Shown one piece after another: positions 1-12,608 of a DNA stretch of 64,000 nucleotides. Position numbers and translations under genes: made by a program. The stretch is from NCBI RefSeq assembly GCF_036320965.1, contig NC_092231.1, forward strand, positions 26,350,894 to 26,414,893, written 5' to 3'. Every line of letters begins with the position of its first letter. The stretch's first letter is position 1. Below the pieces are notes generated by a model, which saw only the letters and a list, made by a program, of their open reading frames with translations, was not told where the DNA came from and ran no database searches. The stretch is from Panulirus ornatus. Its lineage: Eukaryota; Arthropoda; Malacostraca; Decapoda; Palinuridae.

Positions 1-485
1 AAGGATGAGGTGGAGAGGCAGGCGACTATTTCCGAGGATTACTTGGGATATACAAAAGAGAGTTTATCCCAAGGAAATATCCGTAATCCCGACCCTCTGT
101 AGCCGCCGTGCCCATTGTCGGCACGCGGAGGCAAAGGCTCACCCTTATAATCCAAACCGCGCTCTGCTCTCCTTCCCTCCTTCTATAACTGAGGATCAAT
201 AGATTATAGACTTCTCGCGATCGATTGCGTGGGGGGGACGAAGCAGAAGCCAGCCGCTTCCAAGATGGTGGGGACGATTTTAAGTGGGGGAAATATTTTG
301 TTTAATTGCTGAGAGTTGAGGGAGGGAGGGTGAGAGAAGAGATGTGAGGGAGAACGGATGAGAAAACGAAAGGGGAAACAGACAGAGAAGGAGGGGGAGG
401 TGGGGATTAATACGTTGTACTGGTAGAAAGGATCGCGTCCTGCCAGGTGAAGAGCATCGTATCTCACAGGTTCTAACGCCAGTAA
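1..485. other. No recognised feature
   Basis: I see no gene, RNA gene or known repeat. A purine-rich stretch lies around 300-400. A 65-codon open frame near the left edge has no recognisable domain, and I do not call it a gene. Confidence 0.5.
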
Positions 486-489
486 GACA

Positions 490-1745
490 GACTTAGAGGA
501 TGTTGGCACGGGTTCCGAACCCGTTAACATGGGTTTGCCATTCAACGCGGACTTCGAAGTCCCTTACACAAGCATTGAACTCGTTTACACTGGTTCTGAC
601 CTTAATACAGACTCCGAGATGGTTTACGCATGCTTCGAACCCATTCATACAGGTTTTGAATTCGTTGAAATATGTTTTTAACATCGTTTACACAAAGCTT
701 GTCACACAGTCTCCAAAACTCTTTGACAGATTTTGAGCTGGTTTACACAAGCTTCGAATTTATTAGATACAGGTTTCGAGTTCTTTAACACAGACTTCGT
801 GCTTATTTTCACAGACTTCAAACTTCTCGGGAAAAGCTCCAATCTCGTTAGCTCTGGTTCCAACCTTGTTAAGATAAGATTCCAAGCTTGCTAACATGTC
901 TCTGATCTTATAAACAAATATTTCCACTTCGCTCACAAAGTTTCAATCATTTTAAACATAGGATTCAACCCCATTAATCCAAGATAACTCATTCTAACAC
1001 GGGTTCCACGCTTTTAATCCAAGATCAAAGTTTTCAAGCCAGTTAAACCTATGATCCAAGCTTTTCAGCACAGATTCCGATGTCATTAATTTGGATTCCT
1101 GTCTCAGTTTCGAGGAATCAGTGTCATTAGAATATATTCTGTATTCATCAACACATCTTCGGTCCCAGGTTCGAATCCCGTTAACACAGGCTTCAACCCT
1201 GTTAACGTTTATAGATATCTGGCCTCGTTACCGCGATTTCCGGCCTCACTTCTCACATATCGACTTCGTTAAAAGAAGGTCACCTTCAGAACTTAGGGAA
1301 ACAGGAAGGCCACCCTCGCTGAAGCAGGTATCGACCTTGCTGACAAAGATCCCCGACCTTGTTGCCACAGACCTCGACCTTATCTACACAGAACCAGACC
1401 TTGTTATAACAGAAACAGACTTTATTCGCAAAGACTCGTGCCTCACCAACACAGACCCCTACCTTGTAAACATAGACCTAGACCTTGTTAACAGAGACCC
1501 CTACCTTGTAAACATAGATCTAGACCATGTTAACACAGACCCCGACCTCTTCAACAGAAGTTCCAACCTTGTTAACACCCATCCATTCCATATTGATATA
1601 CATCCCGACCTTGTTAACACACATCCCAACCTTGTTAACACACGTTCCGACGGTGTTTTCACACGTCTAGAGCTTGTTAACACACGTCCCGACCATGTTA
1701 ACACACGTCCCGGCCGTGTTAGCACACGTCCCGAATCTTCTTCAT
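490..1745. repeat. Degenerate 21-24-bp minisatellite
   Basis: A long, decayed tandem array. The left part (490-1100) repeats variants of TTCGAACCCGTTTACACAGG. The right part (about 1340-1745) is cleaner, with 21-bp units of the type CGACCTTGTTAACACAGACC. Because 21 is a multiple of three, the right part yields a long open frame with a repeating LVNT-P-D pattern. I read that as a by-product of the array and not as a protein. Confidence 0.8.
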
Positions 1746-2105
1746 ACATTCCCGACTTTCCCTTAACTCAGCCTTCTTCAGCGTCGCCATTGCACCACCA
1801 CCCTCCCTGGGGGCCGACCCCTTCCCTCAAAAACCACCCACCCCAGACAACACCTCCCTCCCTCCCTCCCAGACCTTTGCAAATCACGTCTCTTGTTGCC
1901 AAGATTGAGACGTTGCTTCTTGTAGCCCCGGCAAACGTCTTCGATTATTGAGCGATTCACGAGAGGTGCACAAGGTGAATTTATCACAGATGGAACTCTC
2001 GTTTTTTGGGGGAGAAAGCTTGACGACTTCCATTCCCAGGAGCATTTAAAACACAGACAGCCATCATTTTCCGTTGTTGGGTCAGGGGATAGGCGACTTG
2101 TGGAG

Positions 2106-2994
<889 letters not shown>

Positions 2995-3545
2995 GGCAAA
3001 ATTACACAGAATATTCTCAGAAACATCGGGAATAGAATATTCTCAGAAACATGGAACAAAATTTTCTCAAACATATGGAACAGAATATTCTCAGAAACAT
3101 ATAGAACAGAATTTTCTCAAACATATGGAAGAGGATATTCTCAGAAACATATGAAACAAAATATTCTCAGAAACATACAGAACACAATGTTTTTGAAATA
3201 GAATGATATATTCCTTCAAAGGATTGAAACAAGATATTCTCAGAAGCATATGGAACAAAGCATCTTCTGAAACTTTAAGAATATTCTCAGAAACGTTTGG
3301 AACCTAATATTTTCCGAAACGTATGTGGGTAGTTATTCTTTTAAAGCAATGGAGCGAACGTTTTCTGTAAGTTATGGAACAGAATACATGAAAGATATGG
3401 AACAGAATATTCTCCGCGAGGACAGAAGTTGCGTCTTCAATAGAATACTCATTAGAATATCTACAACAAAATTCACTCAGCAACATTTAAGGCCACGATA
3501 TTTGCTCAAATATCTAGAAATAGATACTCCTTCCAGTATTTAAAA
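2995..3545. repeat. Degenerate ~26-29-bp tandem repeat
   Basis: Units contain AATATTCTCAGAAACATATG followed by GAACAGA. They are clearest between 3000 and 3300 and decay rightwards, with related pieces still visible to about 3500. Confidence 0.75.
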
Positions 3546-4310
3546 CACAAGACATCCAACCCAGCCATCATGTACAGGACACAGAACTAACAACATTTGA
3601 TGATAAATAAAAAGAAAAATCCCGAAATAATCAGAGATAAAATTCCTGTCACATTAGAAACGAAGGAAGGAATGAGAGGGAGAGGAGAAAATGTGAACAC
3701 CTGTGAGACGAATTCCCAGAATCAGACATAAAATCCCTGAAACACCTGAAACTGAATCCCGTCTCCTGAAGCGAGGGGGAAAATAACGAAATAACATCTA
3801 AGACAGAAATCCGTCGCTGGCCAGACCATCTGGGAGGAGGGCTCGCACCCCGACCTTCTTGTGGCAGAGAGGGAAAGAAATCGTCACAAAAATTTGTACG
3901 TCTAATACACCTAAATTACCAGGGGGAAAATTTTTTGCCAATTGTTCGTTCAGTGTCGGGAATAAATCAGGGGCGTCTCTGGCCCGAGATGTGGAATTAA
4001 TGGTTATATATATCAGCGGACCCGCCACCCTCCAGCCTCCCCCCCAACCATCCAGCCACCCCTCCACCTCCTCCCCTCATTCGCTTTCACGCCCAGCGAG
4101 GCCAGCAGCTCGGCGATTTTTTGGTCTGACGTCTTCAAAGGAAAGAAATATCTACTCCACCCGTCTAATACTGAAGCAGATAGATATTTCAGGATGATCC
4201 AGTTGTCCCAGCGATGAAATACAGCTGTACAGGTTGTCCATACGTTTCATAGATTTAGAGTTTTTTGATGGAATTACTTAAGGTATAATGACCCTCCTCT
4301 GAGGTCATAC
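3546..4310. other. No recognised feature
   Basis: A 112-codon frame (3859-4197) and a frame on the other strand overlap here, but neither has a domain or repeats elsewhere in the window. I make no gene call. Confidence 0.45.
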
Positions 4311-4457
4311 TCAGTCGCTGTCTCCCGCGTTAGCGAATTAGCGCAAGGAAACAGAAGAAAGAATGGCCCAACCCACCCACATACACATGTATATATATAA
4401 ACGCCCACACACGCACGTATACATACCTATACATTTCAACGTATAATACATATACAT

Positions 4458-4459
<2 letters not shown>
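4311..4459 (-). mobile_element. LINE-A 3'-UTR fragment (copy A1)
   Basis: Read on the minus strand this is the 3' end of the LINE-A family. It has the conserved terminal block with CGCTACCTCGC-like and CGCGGGAGACAGCG motifs, preceded by the GGGTGGGTTGGGCCATTC block. The inner end runs into a (TA)n tract at 4460. No coding part remains. Confidence 0.8.
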
Positions 4460-4529
<70 letters not shown>

Positions 4530-4551
4530 TATATATATATTTTTTTTTTTT
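4460..4551. repeat. (TA)n tract with T run
   Basis: TA repeats with one AAAT interruption, then a run of T. It separates LINE-A copies A1 and A2. Confidence 0.95.
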
Positions 4552-4860
4552 GCTTTGTCGCTGTCTCCCGCGTTTGCGAGGTAGCGCAAGGAAACACACG
4601 AAAGAAATGGCCCAACCCACCCCCATACACATGTATATACATACGTCCACACACGCAAATATACATACCTACACAGCTTTCCATGGTTTACCCCAGACGC
4701 TTCACATGCCCTGATTCAATCCACTGACAGCACGTCAACCCCGGTATACCACATCGCTCCAATTCACTCTATTCCTTGCCCTCCTTTCACCCTCCTGCAT
4801 GTTCAGGCCCCGATCACACAAAATCTTTTTCACTCCATCTTTCCACCTCCAATTTGGTCT

Positions 4861-4863
<3 letters not shown>
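4552..4863 (-). mobile_element. LINE-A 3' fragment (copy A2, short-UTR subtype)
   Basis: On the minus strand this holds the last ~40 codons of the LINE-A polyprotein (residues resembling [18 protein letters not shown], then a stop near 4735), followed by the 3' UTR. The UTR lacks the ~250-bp middle block present in other copies: CCATGGAAAGCTGTGTAGG joins directly to the terminal block. The same junction occurs in copies A8 and A13, which defines a short-UTR subtype. The coding end stops abruptly at the (TA)n tract beginning at 4864. Confidence 0.85.

Positions 4864-4927
<64 letters not shown>
4864..4927. repeat. (TA)n tract
   Basis: Uninterrupted TA repeat joining two unrelated breakpoints of LINE-A copies A2 and A3. 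Confidence 0.97.
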
Positions 4928-4928
<1 letters not shown>

Positions 4929-5549
4929 TTGCTGCCTTCATCCATTCTCGTCGCCACCCTGCCGCACATGAAATGGCAACCCCTCTCCCTGCGCGCGCGA
5001 GGTAGCGCTAGGAAAATACAACAAAGGCCACATTCATTCACACTCAGTCTCTAGCTGTCATGTATAACGCACTCAAACCACAGCTCCCTTTCCATTTCCA
5101 GGCCCCACAAAAACTTTCCATGGTTTACTCCAGACACTTCACATGCCCTGGTACAATCCATTGACAGCACGTCGACCTCTGTATGCCACATCGTTCCAAT
5201 TCAATCTATTCCTTGCATGCCTTTCACCCTCCTGTATGTTCAGGCCCCGATTGCTCAAAATCTTTTTCACTCCTTCCTTCCACTTCCAATTTGGTCTCCC
5301 GCTTCTCCTCGTTCCATCCACCGCTGACATATATATCCTCTTTGTCAATCTTTCTTCACTCATTCTCTCCATATGACCAAACCATTTCAATACACCCTCT
5401 TCTGCTTTCTCAACCACACTCTTTTCATTACCACACATCTCTCTTACCCTTTCATTACTTACTCCATCATACTACCTCACACTACATATTATCCTCAAAC
5501 ATCTCATTTTCAACACATCCACTCTCCGCACAACCTTATCTATAGCCCA

Positions 5550-5552
<3 letters not shown>
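4928..5552 (-). mobile_element. LINE-A 3' fragment (copy A3, long-UTR subtype)
   Basis: The minus strand encodes a C-terminal fragment (about 5139-5438) with [20 protein letters not shown] and RSGRPNWKWKEG motifs typical of the RTE-like LINE C-terminus. The 3' UTR follows, including the block GTGGCGGG...GGAATGGATGAAGGCAGC that the short-UTR subtype lacks. It is truncated by (TA)n on both sides: the tract at 4864 replaces its own 3' tail and the tract at 5553 cuts its 5' side. Confidence 0.85.

Positions 5553-5615
<63 letters not shown>
5553..5615. repeat. (TA)n tract
   Basis: TA repeat lying exactly between LINE-A copy A3 and the short LINE derivative S1. Confidence 0.97.
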
Positions 5616-5618
<3 letters not shown>

Positions 5619-5852
5619 CCCTGGAGATAAGGGAGAAAGAATACTTCCCACGTATTCCCTACGTGTCGTAGAAGGCGACTAATAGGGAAGGGAGCGGTGT
5701 GGGGGCTGGAAATCCTCCCTTCCAGTTATTACTTTTCCAAAAGAGGGAACAGAGAAGGGGGCCAAGTGAGGATTTTCTCTCCAAGGCTCAGTCCTCTTTC
5801 CTTAACATTACCTCGCTAATGTTGGAAATGGCGACTATGTATGAAAAAAAAT
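5616..5852 (+). mobile_element. Short LINE-A derivative (SINE-like, copy S1)
   Basis: The left part (TATCCCTGGAGATAAGGGAG, then AAGAATACTTCCCACG and GTCGTAGAAGGCGAC) matches the 5' leader of LINE-A at 32197-32323 read on the minus strand. The right part (TACCTCGCTAATG...GGAAATGGCGA, then TATGAAAAAA) matches the LINE-A 3' terminus. The ~240-bp element therefore looks like a LINE with its coding region removed that kept both ends, able in principle to be moved by LINE-A enzymes. I see no tRNA-type promoter boxes. A second copy lies at 19990-20235 in reverse and a relic at 59855-59910. Confidence 0.75.
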
Positions 5853-7485
5853 CTACCTGGTTTCCTTAGTTTTAGACTGTAATCTGATTTCTACCAGCTT
5901 TCTCTTGTTGCAGACCATAGTCTACCTGGTTTGCCACGTCAGGTCATGTTGAGTCCAAACGGTTTAACTTGGTCGTTCTATTTGGGTCATCCAAACCTGA
6001 GTGATCGTTATGTTTGGAATCGCTTTCCAACGTGTTTTCATATTTGTTCATGTTCTGTGCTTTGTTCATTTTTGTTCATGTTCTGTACCTTGTTCATCTT
6101 TGTTCATGTTCTGTACCTTGTTCATCTTTGTTCATCTTCTGTACCTTGTTCATCTTATATTAGGATGTACCGCGTTACTGTGTATAGATTCATCATGTGT
6201 TTCTTCACAAGTAACCGGGTCGTCGTTTGTATTATCCACGATGTCTGTAACATTGGTCCTCACCACACCTCCACCTCCTTCCTCTTTCCCCACGTCGCTA
6301 GCTAGGCCCACTTGGCCAGCCTCTTAATACGGGTGTGTTGTACCCACTGTCCGACCTCTGCTTGCCTCCACCTGACCCCTTACATGACCCACATTATCTC
6401 GTATATATTTGGTCACAATATACGCAGACAAGTATAGGTCGTATGGAGGATAATGTTGAAGGACCAGATGCGCCGCAGCTGCAGACACTGAGGGTGTGTG
6501 ATGATGACCAGGTCTGCCTGACACGGGTCGACCAGGTGATCTGACTTGTTTTGGAGGGATGGCGAGCCTAGGGAGTAAAGTACGACTCCCGTTGGTAGAG
6601 CAGTCGTTCATGGTTAACCCTTCCTAACTACACCTCCTGTGTCACCCCAATACCCTTCTCCCCGCTCCCATCCCTCGCACGGTGAGAGGGAGAAGGTGGG
6701 AGGAGGAGGAAGGGTAAGAAGACCACCGAGATGTACAGCCGTCGTGGTCTTTGTTCCTCATTACAGAGCGGGCCAGAGACCAGCAGTTGTCGTGTGTGTA
6801 TGTGTGTGAGGGTGTATGTTCTGTGTACGATGTAGGTTCCTTACACTTAGGTTGTTACTAACGAATGTTTTCTGTATGTGAAGTTGAAGGTATTTTATTT
6901 TCTTATTAATTCATGAATTATTCAGTTTCGAAATATTTCGGTATAAAGGTTTATGAACGTCTTCAATGAGGTATAAATACGCAAGGTTTGGTAGTGGGCG
7001 AGACTGACGGTAAGGTATTGATATACCCACGTCCGACACACGTCAAGGACTACTACAAAAAAGGTGTAGAAAACGGCATGGGAGACAATCCACGGTGCCT
7101 CGTACACCAATCTTGTCTAGAGACGTTGAACACACTGCTATTCCCAGCCCTCACCAACCATCACCTGAGCCCCCGGTCCGTCCACACTTTGAGAAGCCAC
7201 TTCACCATTCTGAACACCGCGACCTCCCGCCACCAGAGATCCCTCGTCCCGGAGTTGCAGTTTGACACTACCAACCTCATCGAGGCCACAGAAGCTGTTC
7301 CAGACCGCTACACGAACAGCCCCGTCCCACCCATCGTGAACTACATCAGTTATAGCGACACTGTTAACTTCCAGCTTTGCGTGTGTGTAAAGGCGTTTTT
7401 CAACAACCCACTCGTTTTTTTTATGTCTTATTTTCATTATAGGTATTTTCTTTGTTTTTAGCATTTTCCTGGAGTTATTTCAATG
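5853..7485. other. Mostly single-copy-looking DNA with a 28-bp minisatellite
   Basis: A short tandem repeat of about 28 bp (TTGTTCATGTTCTGTACC units) lies at 6045-6165. A purine-rich stretch lies near 6670-6720. The remainder shows no similarity to other parts of the window, which is rare here. Confidence 0.5.
6988..7461 (+). other. 157-codon open frame, unrecognised, doubtful
   Basis: This is one of the few frames longer than 150 codons that is not made of repeats or LINE sequence. The middle part (about residues 30-120) has a balanced composition. The last ~30 residues run into AT-rich DNA and look non-coding. I recognise no domain, signal peptide or membrane segment. An overlapping frame on the opposite strand is also open. 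It could be part of an exon of a larger gene, or chance. Confidence 0.15.
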
Positions 7486-7489
7486 TACG

Positions 7490-7494
7490 TATTA

Positions 7495-7529
<35 letters not shown>

Positions 7530-7562
7530 GTCATTATTATTATTATTATTATTATTATCATC
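7490..7562. repeat. (ATT)n microsatellite
   Basis: Imperfect ATT trinucleotide run with a few GTC and ATC interruptions. Confidence 0.95.
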
Positions 7563-7661
7563 ATGAACCGTCTTATGCCCTGTTTCTTAACATGTCAGGT
7601 CAACATCACCTCTCTTGACCTGGCATTGGGCAGCTGTTCCCGACCAGGGGAAACTGTATGT

Positions 7662-7664
7662 ATG

Positions 7665-7703
<39 letters not shown>

Positions 7704-7732
7704 TGTGTGTGTGTGTGTGTTCGCGCGCGCGC
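7662..7732. repeat. (TG)n microsatellite ending in (CG)n
   Basis: TG run with a TCTG interruption, closed by a short GCGCGC segment. Confidence 0.95.
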
Positions 7733-7929
7733 GTAGTGACCTCTCGTCTCGATGGTCTGTGTCAGAGGTCAAGGGTCAGGGGACGCTCCTACCCCCCCAG
7801 TGGCGTGTTCCGGCATCTCTGGCATCTTTCATGAGCTGTGGTGTGGCCAGGTGAAAATTGGCCGGGTCGTCGGGGACTTCTGATCAGAAATGTACTGTTG
7901 CAATCATTATGGAGGGGCGGCCGTGTGTG

Positions 7930-8800
7930 TGTTGTGGTAAGGTCAGAGGCAGCCGTGTGCTGCTGATGATGATGTGGTGGTGATGAAGGTATGGTGTGGT
8001 GGTGATGGTGATAAAGGTATGGTGTGGTGGTGATGGTGATTATGATGTGGTGGTGATGATGATGGTATGGTGTGGTGGTGATGGTGATAAAGGTATGGTG
8101 TGGTGGTGATGGTGATAAAGGTATGGTGTGGTGGTGATGGTGATAAAGGTATGGTGTGGTGGTGATGGTGATTATGATGGTGGTGGTGATGAAGGTATGG
8201 TGTGGTGATGTGATGGTGATAAAGGTATGGTGTGGTGGTGATGGTGATTATGATGTGGTGGTGATGAAGGTATGGTGTGGTGGTGGTGGTGATAAAGGTA
8301 TGGTGTGGTGGTGATGGTGATTATGATGTGGTGGTGATGAAGGTATGGTGTGGTGGTGATGGTGATAATGTATGGTGGTGGTGATGGTGATTAAGGTATG
8401 GTGTGGTGGTGATGGTGATAAAGGTATGGTGTGGTGGTGATGGTGATTATGATGTGGTGGTGATGAAGGTATGGTGTGGTGATGTGATGGTGATAAAGGT
8501 ATGGTGTGGTGGTGATGGTGATTATGATGTGGTGGTGATGAAGGTATGGTGTGGTGATGTGATGGTGATAAAGGTATGGTGTGGTGGTGATAGTGATTAT
8601 GATGTGGTGGTGATGAAGGTATGGTGTGGTGGTGATGAAGGTATGGTGTGGTGGTGATGAAGGTATGGTGTGGTGGTGATGAAGGTATGGTGTGATGATG
8701 TGATGGTGATGATGTGGTAGTACTGAGGAAGATATGACTTGGTGGTGATGGGTGATGAGGGTATAGTGTGTTGCTGAGGAAGATATGGTGTGTTGGTGGT
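7930..8800. repeat. GT-rich minisatellite (GGTGATGAAGGTATGGTGTG type)
   Basis: A long array of variants of GGTGGTGATGGTGATAAAGG and GTATGGTGTG. Larger blocks are duplicated, and the sequence around the 'gatgtgatggtgataaagg' variant recurs at 8213, 8485 and 8559. Long frames on both strands (DGDYDVVVMKVWCGG and its complement) derive from the array. Confidence 0.9.
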
Positions 8801-8865
8801 GATGGGTGATTGGATGATGATGATGATGATGAGTGGTGTGTGAGTAGGTTGCTTGATGATGGGGA

Positions 8866-8866
<1 letters not shown>

Positions 8867-8939
<73 letters not shown>
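8867..8939. repeat. (CT)n microsatellite
   Basis: Uninterrupted CT run. Confidence 0.98.
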
Positions 8940-8940
<1 letters not shown>

Positions 8941-9155
8941 CACCACCGGAGCGTGTCTGTGCATGAGGATGTTTCTCCACTTGTCTGTGTCAGCAGTACA
9001 AGGAGTGGTTGGGGAGGGCCATTACTAGATGGGTGGGGGGGTACCAGTGACGCCCTGGTCCTCCACTCTAGTACTAGGTAAGAGCCTGGTACCTGCTCCC
9101 CCCATCCACCTTCCCGTTACTAGGTACGACCACGCTCCATGTCTCTCTGGGGGTC

Positions 9156-9265
9156 ACGACAGTACAACCATATGAGCATGGTCGTACGACCCCTTTAAGC
9201 ACGACGGTACGACCCTTGGCCTGGCCTAAGGTCAGACCAGAGGTCATCAAAGGGTCGTACCATCT
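9156..9265. mobile_element. FB21 foldback element, minimal copy (F1)
   Basis: The left side carries GCACGACGGTACGACCCTTG. The core reads GGCCTGGCCTAAGGTCAGACCAGAGGTC. The right side has AAAGGGTCGTACCATC, the reverse complement of the left unit. With one or two units per arm, it is a compact example of the family described in the findings. Confidence 0.65.
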
Positions 9266-9372
9266 TCCACGGAGTCAACAAAGGAAGGAAAAGTGAAGCA
9301 GTGGGATAGACGGGGAGATATGTAAACAAACCTACACATCAGGGTGGGTCTATAACGAAATAGAATTCTGTA

Positions 9373-9612
9373 GGAGATAAAGATATACCATACTGTCTAA
9401 AGATATACCATACCCCTTATAGATATACCATACCCTCTGAAGATATACCATACTCCTTAAAGATATACCATACTCCTTAAAGATATACCATACTCCTTAA
9501 AGATATACCATACTCCCTAAAGATATACCATACTCCCTAACGATATACCATACTCCCTAACGATATACCATACTCCCTAAAGATATACCATACTCCCTAA
9601 AGATATACCATA
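9373..9612. repeat. 20-bp tandem repeat (AGATATACCATACTCCTTAA)
   Basis: About twelve head-to-tail units of 20 bp, differing mainly in the last five bases and at the first base (C in two units). The regularity of period and sequence suggests recent amplification. Confidence 0.95.
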
Positions 9613-9639
9613 CTATGAACTGGAACAGTTTAATGTTGT

Positions 9640-10180
9640 GTCATCCATCCTATAAAGACACTACAAGACAAATGTCTTAAAAAGACAACGAATGATGATA
9701 TACTATATTGATTATAGCAGTGGAGGGGGGGGATGGGGTATTATTATAGCAGTGGGGGGGGGGGATGGGGTATTATTATAGCTGGCAGGGGTCATGGCGG
9801 GGAGATCAGCAAGAGTGGGAATTATAGAGAGATAGAAATATCCTGAGGATAATTATGAGCTTAGGCTCGACGAAATGTGTTCTTGGTATGTACGCTCAAA
9901 CATTCAGTGTGACATAATCTGGAGCGGTGGGTGCTGCTGCTCTGTGTGTGTGTGTGTGTGTGTGTGTGGTTGGGGGGTGAGGGAGGGCAGGCTAGGGCCG
10001 CCTGCTAGATATCGCTCAGCCTACTGAAACTTTCAGCTTGGGGGAGTCCGGGACATGGGCCCCCCCTTGAAATATTGATGTCTCCAGAACCTGAACAAGA
10101 GCTAATTTGCTGTGCCGCCGCGTCCATCTTGCTGGGTGAACGTAACATTTTGTGTGACTCTGTCTTGTTACTGCGGCTTA
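9640..10180. other. Low-complexity and apparently unique DNA
   Basis: A duplicated G-rich unit (GCAGTGG, a G run, then ATGGGGTATTATTATA) lies at 9717-9782 and a TG run at 9943-9968. Between 9990 and 10160 the sequence is of mixed composition and not repeated elsewhere. I cannot assign a function. Confidence 0.5.
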
Positions 10181-10184
10181 CCTG

Positions 10185-11400
10185 GTGACCTCCTCCTGTG
10201 CTTGTACTACTAGTTAAGGTGGTGACCTCCTGCTGTGCTTGTACTACTAGTTAAGGTGGTGACCTCCTGCAGTGCTTGTACTACTAGTTAAGGTGGTGAC
10301 CTCCTGCTGTGCTTGTACTACTAGTTAAGGTGGTGACCTCCTGCAGTGCTTGTACTACTAGTTAAGGTGGTGACCTCCTGCTGTGCTTGTACTACTAGTT
10401 AAGGTGGTGACCTCCTGCAGTGCTTATACTACTAGTTAAGGTGGTGACCTCCTGCAGTGCTTGTACTACTAGTTAAGGTGGTGACCTCCTGCTGTGCTTG
10501 TACTACTAGTTAAGGTGGTGACCTCCTGCAGTGCTTATACTACTAGTTAAGGTGGTGACCTCCTGCAGTGCTTGTACTACTAGTTAAGGTGGTGACCTCC
10601 TGCTGTGCTTGTACTACTAGTTAAGGTGGTGACCTCCTGCTGTGCTTGTACTACTAGTTAAGGTGGTGACCTCCTGCAGTGCTTGTACTACTAGTTAAGG
10701 TGGTGACCTCCTGCAGTGCTTGTACTACTAGTTAAGGTGGTGACCTCCTGCTGTGCTTGTACTACTAGTTAAGGTGGTGACCTCCTGCTGTGCTTGTACT
10801 ACTAGTTAAGGTGGTGACCTCCTGCAGTGCTTGTACTACTAGTTAAGGTGGTGACCTCCTGCAGTGCTTGTACTACTAGTTAAGGTGGTGACCTCCTGCT
10901 GTGCTTGTACTACTAGTTAAGGTGGTGACCTCCTGCTGTGCTTGTACTACTAGTTAAGGTGGTGACCTGCAGTGCTTGTACTACTAGTTCAGGTGGTGAC
11001 CTCCTGCAGTGCTTGTACTACTAGTTAAGGTGGTGACCTCCTGGAGTGCTTGTACTACTAGTTAAGGTGGTGACCTCCTGCTGTGCTTGTACTACTAGTT
11101 CAGGTGGTGACCTCCTGCTGTGCTTGTACTACTAGTTAAGGTGGTGACCTCCTGCAGTGCTTGTACTACTAGTTAAGGTGGTGACCTCCTGCAGTGCTTG
11201 TACTACTAGTTAAGGTGGTGACCTCCTGCAGTGCTTGTACTACTAGTTAAGGTGGTGACCTCCTGCAGTGCTTGTACTACTAGTTAAGGTGTTGACCTCC
11301 TGCAGATCTTGTACTACTAGTTCAGGTGGTGACCTCCTGCTGTGCTTGTACTACTAGTTAAGGTGGTGACCCCAGATGGCTTGTACTTCTAGTTAGGTTG
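10185..11400. repeat. 37-bp tandem repeat with higher-order organisation
   Basis: About 33 units with a period of 37 bp. Each contains GGTGGTGACCTCCTGC, then A or T, then GTGCTTGTACTACTAGTTAA. The variable base splits units into A and T types arranged in regular blocks: T-A, then T-A'-A (A' has CTTATAC for CTTGTAC), then T-T-A-A. This means multimers were amplified. The array decays at its right edge (11370-11450). I see no coding frame or CRISPR-like spacer structure. Confidence 0.95.
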
Positions 11401-11719
11401 GTGACCCAAATAACTTGTACTGCTAGTTGCAAGGTAGTTGTTGATACCGTGGAAGGCTTATACCACTAGTTAGTAACAAAGTTATTACTTGATCTTAAGG
11501 TTGGATACCAGTTGTTACAAGTTATGATTTGGTATGGCCACAAGTCGTACACCACACTTTCCACAAACTACAAGTCGAGCTTTCTTGTCTCTCTCCTCCC
11601 CTGTCAGCCAGCTAGCAACCTGCTCTATGTTTAGTGTTCATAAGTTATATATTGTTACCCAGAGGATCTAATATCTTATTTTTAGGCGACTTACTCTTAA
11701 GCCTTTCATAAAGTACAAG

Positions 11720-11721
<2 letters not shown>

Positions 11722-11788
<67 letters not shown>
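11722..11788. repeat. (TA)n tract
   Basis: TA run directly followed by ATTTATTT-type sequence and then the 3' end of LINE-A copy A4. Confidence 0.97.
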
Positions 11789-11790
<2 letters not shown>

Positions 11791-11814
11791 TTTATTTATT
11801 TACTTATTTATTAT

Positions 11815-12533
<719 letters not shown>

Positions 12534-12608
12534 GTATGATATATATGACTCCTTTCGGCTAAGGGCTATATAGTTAAGTCCCTTTCAGTAAGTTAAAAAT
12601 TCATATTT

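Noticed and set aside
1091..1951. 286-codon open frame with repeated LVNT-P-D pattern
   Set aside because: It follows a 21-bp degenerate minisatellite whose period is a multiple of three. The array continues outside the frame, and substitutions do not favour silent sites as far as I can see by eye.
4330..5054. Frames rich in IYIYIY, RERERE and HTHTHT residues
   Set aside because: They are direct translations of (TA)n, (GA)n and (CA)n tracts joined to LINE or flanking sequence. Similar frames throughout the window were dropped for the same reason.
10185..11400. CRISPR-like regular repeat spacing
   Set aside because: Units are strictly head to tail without unique spacers, and the DNA is eukaryotic.
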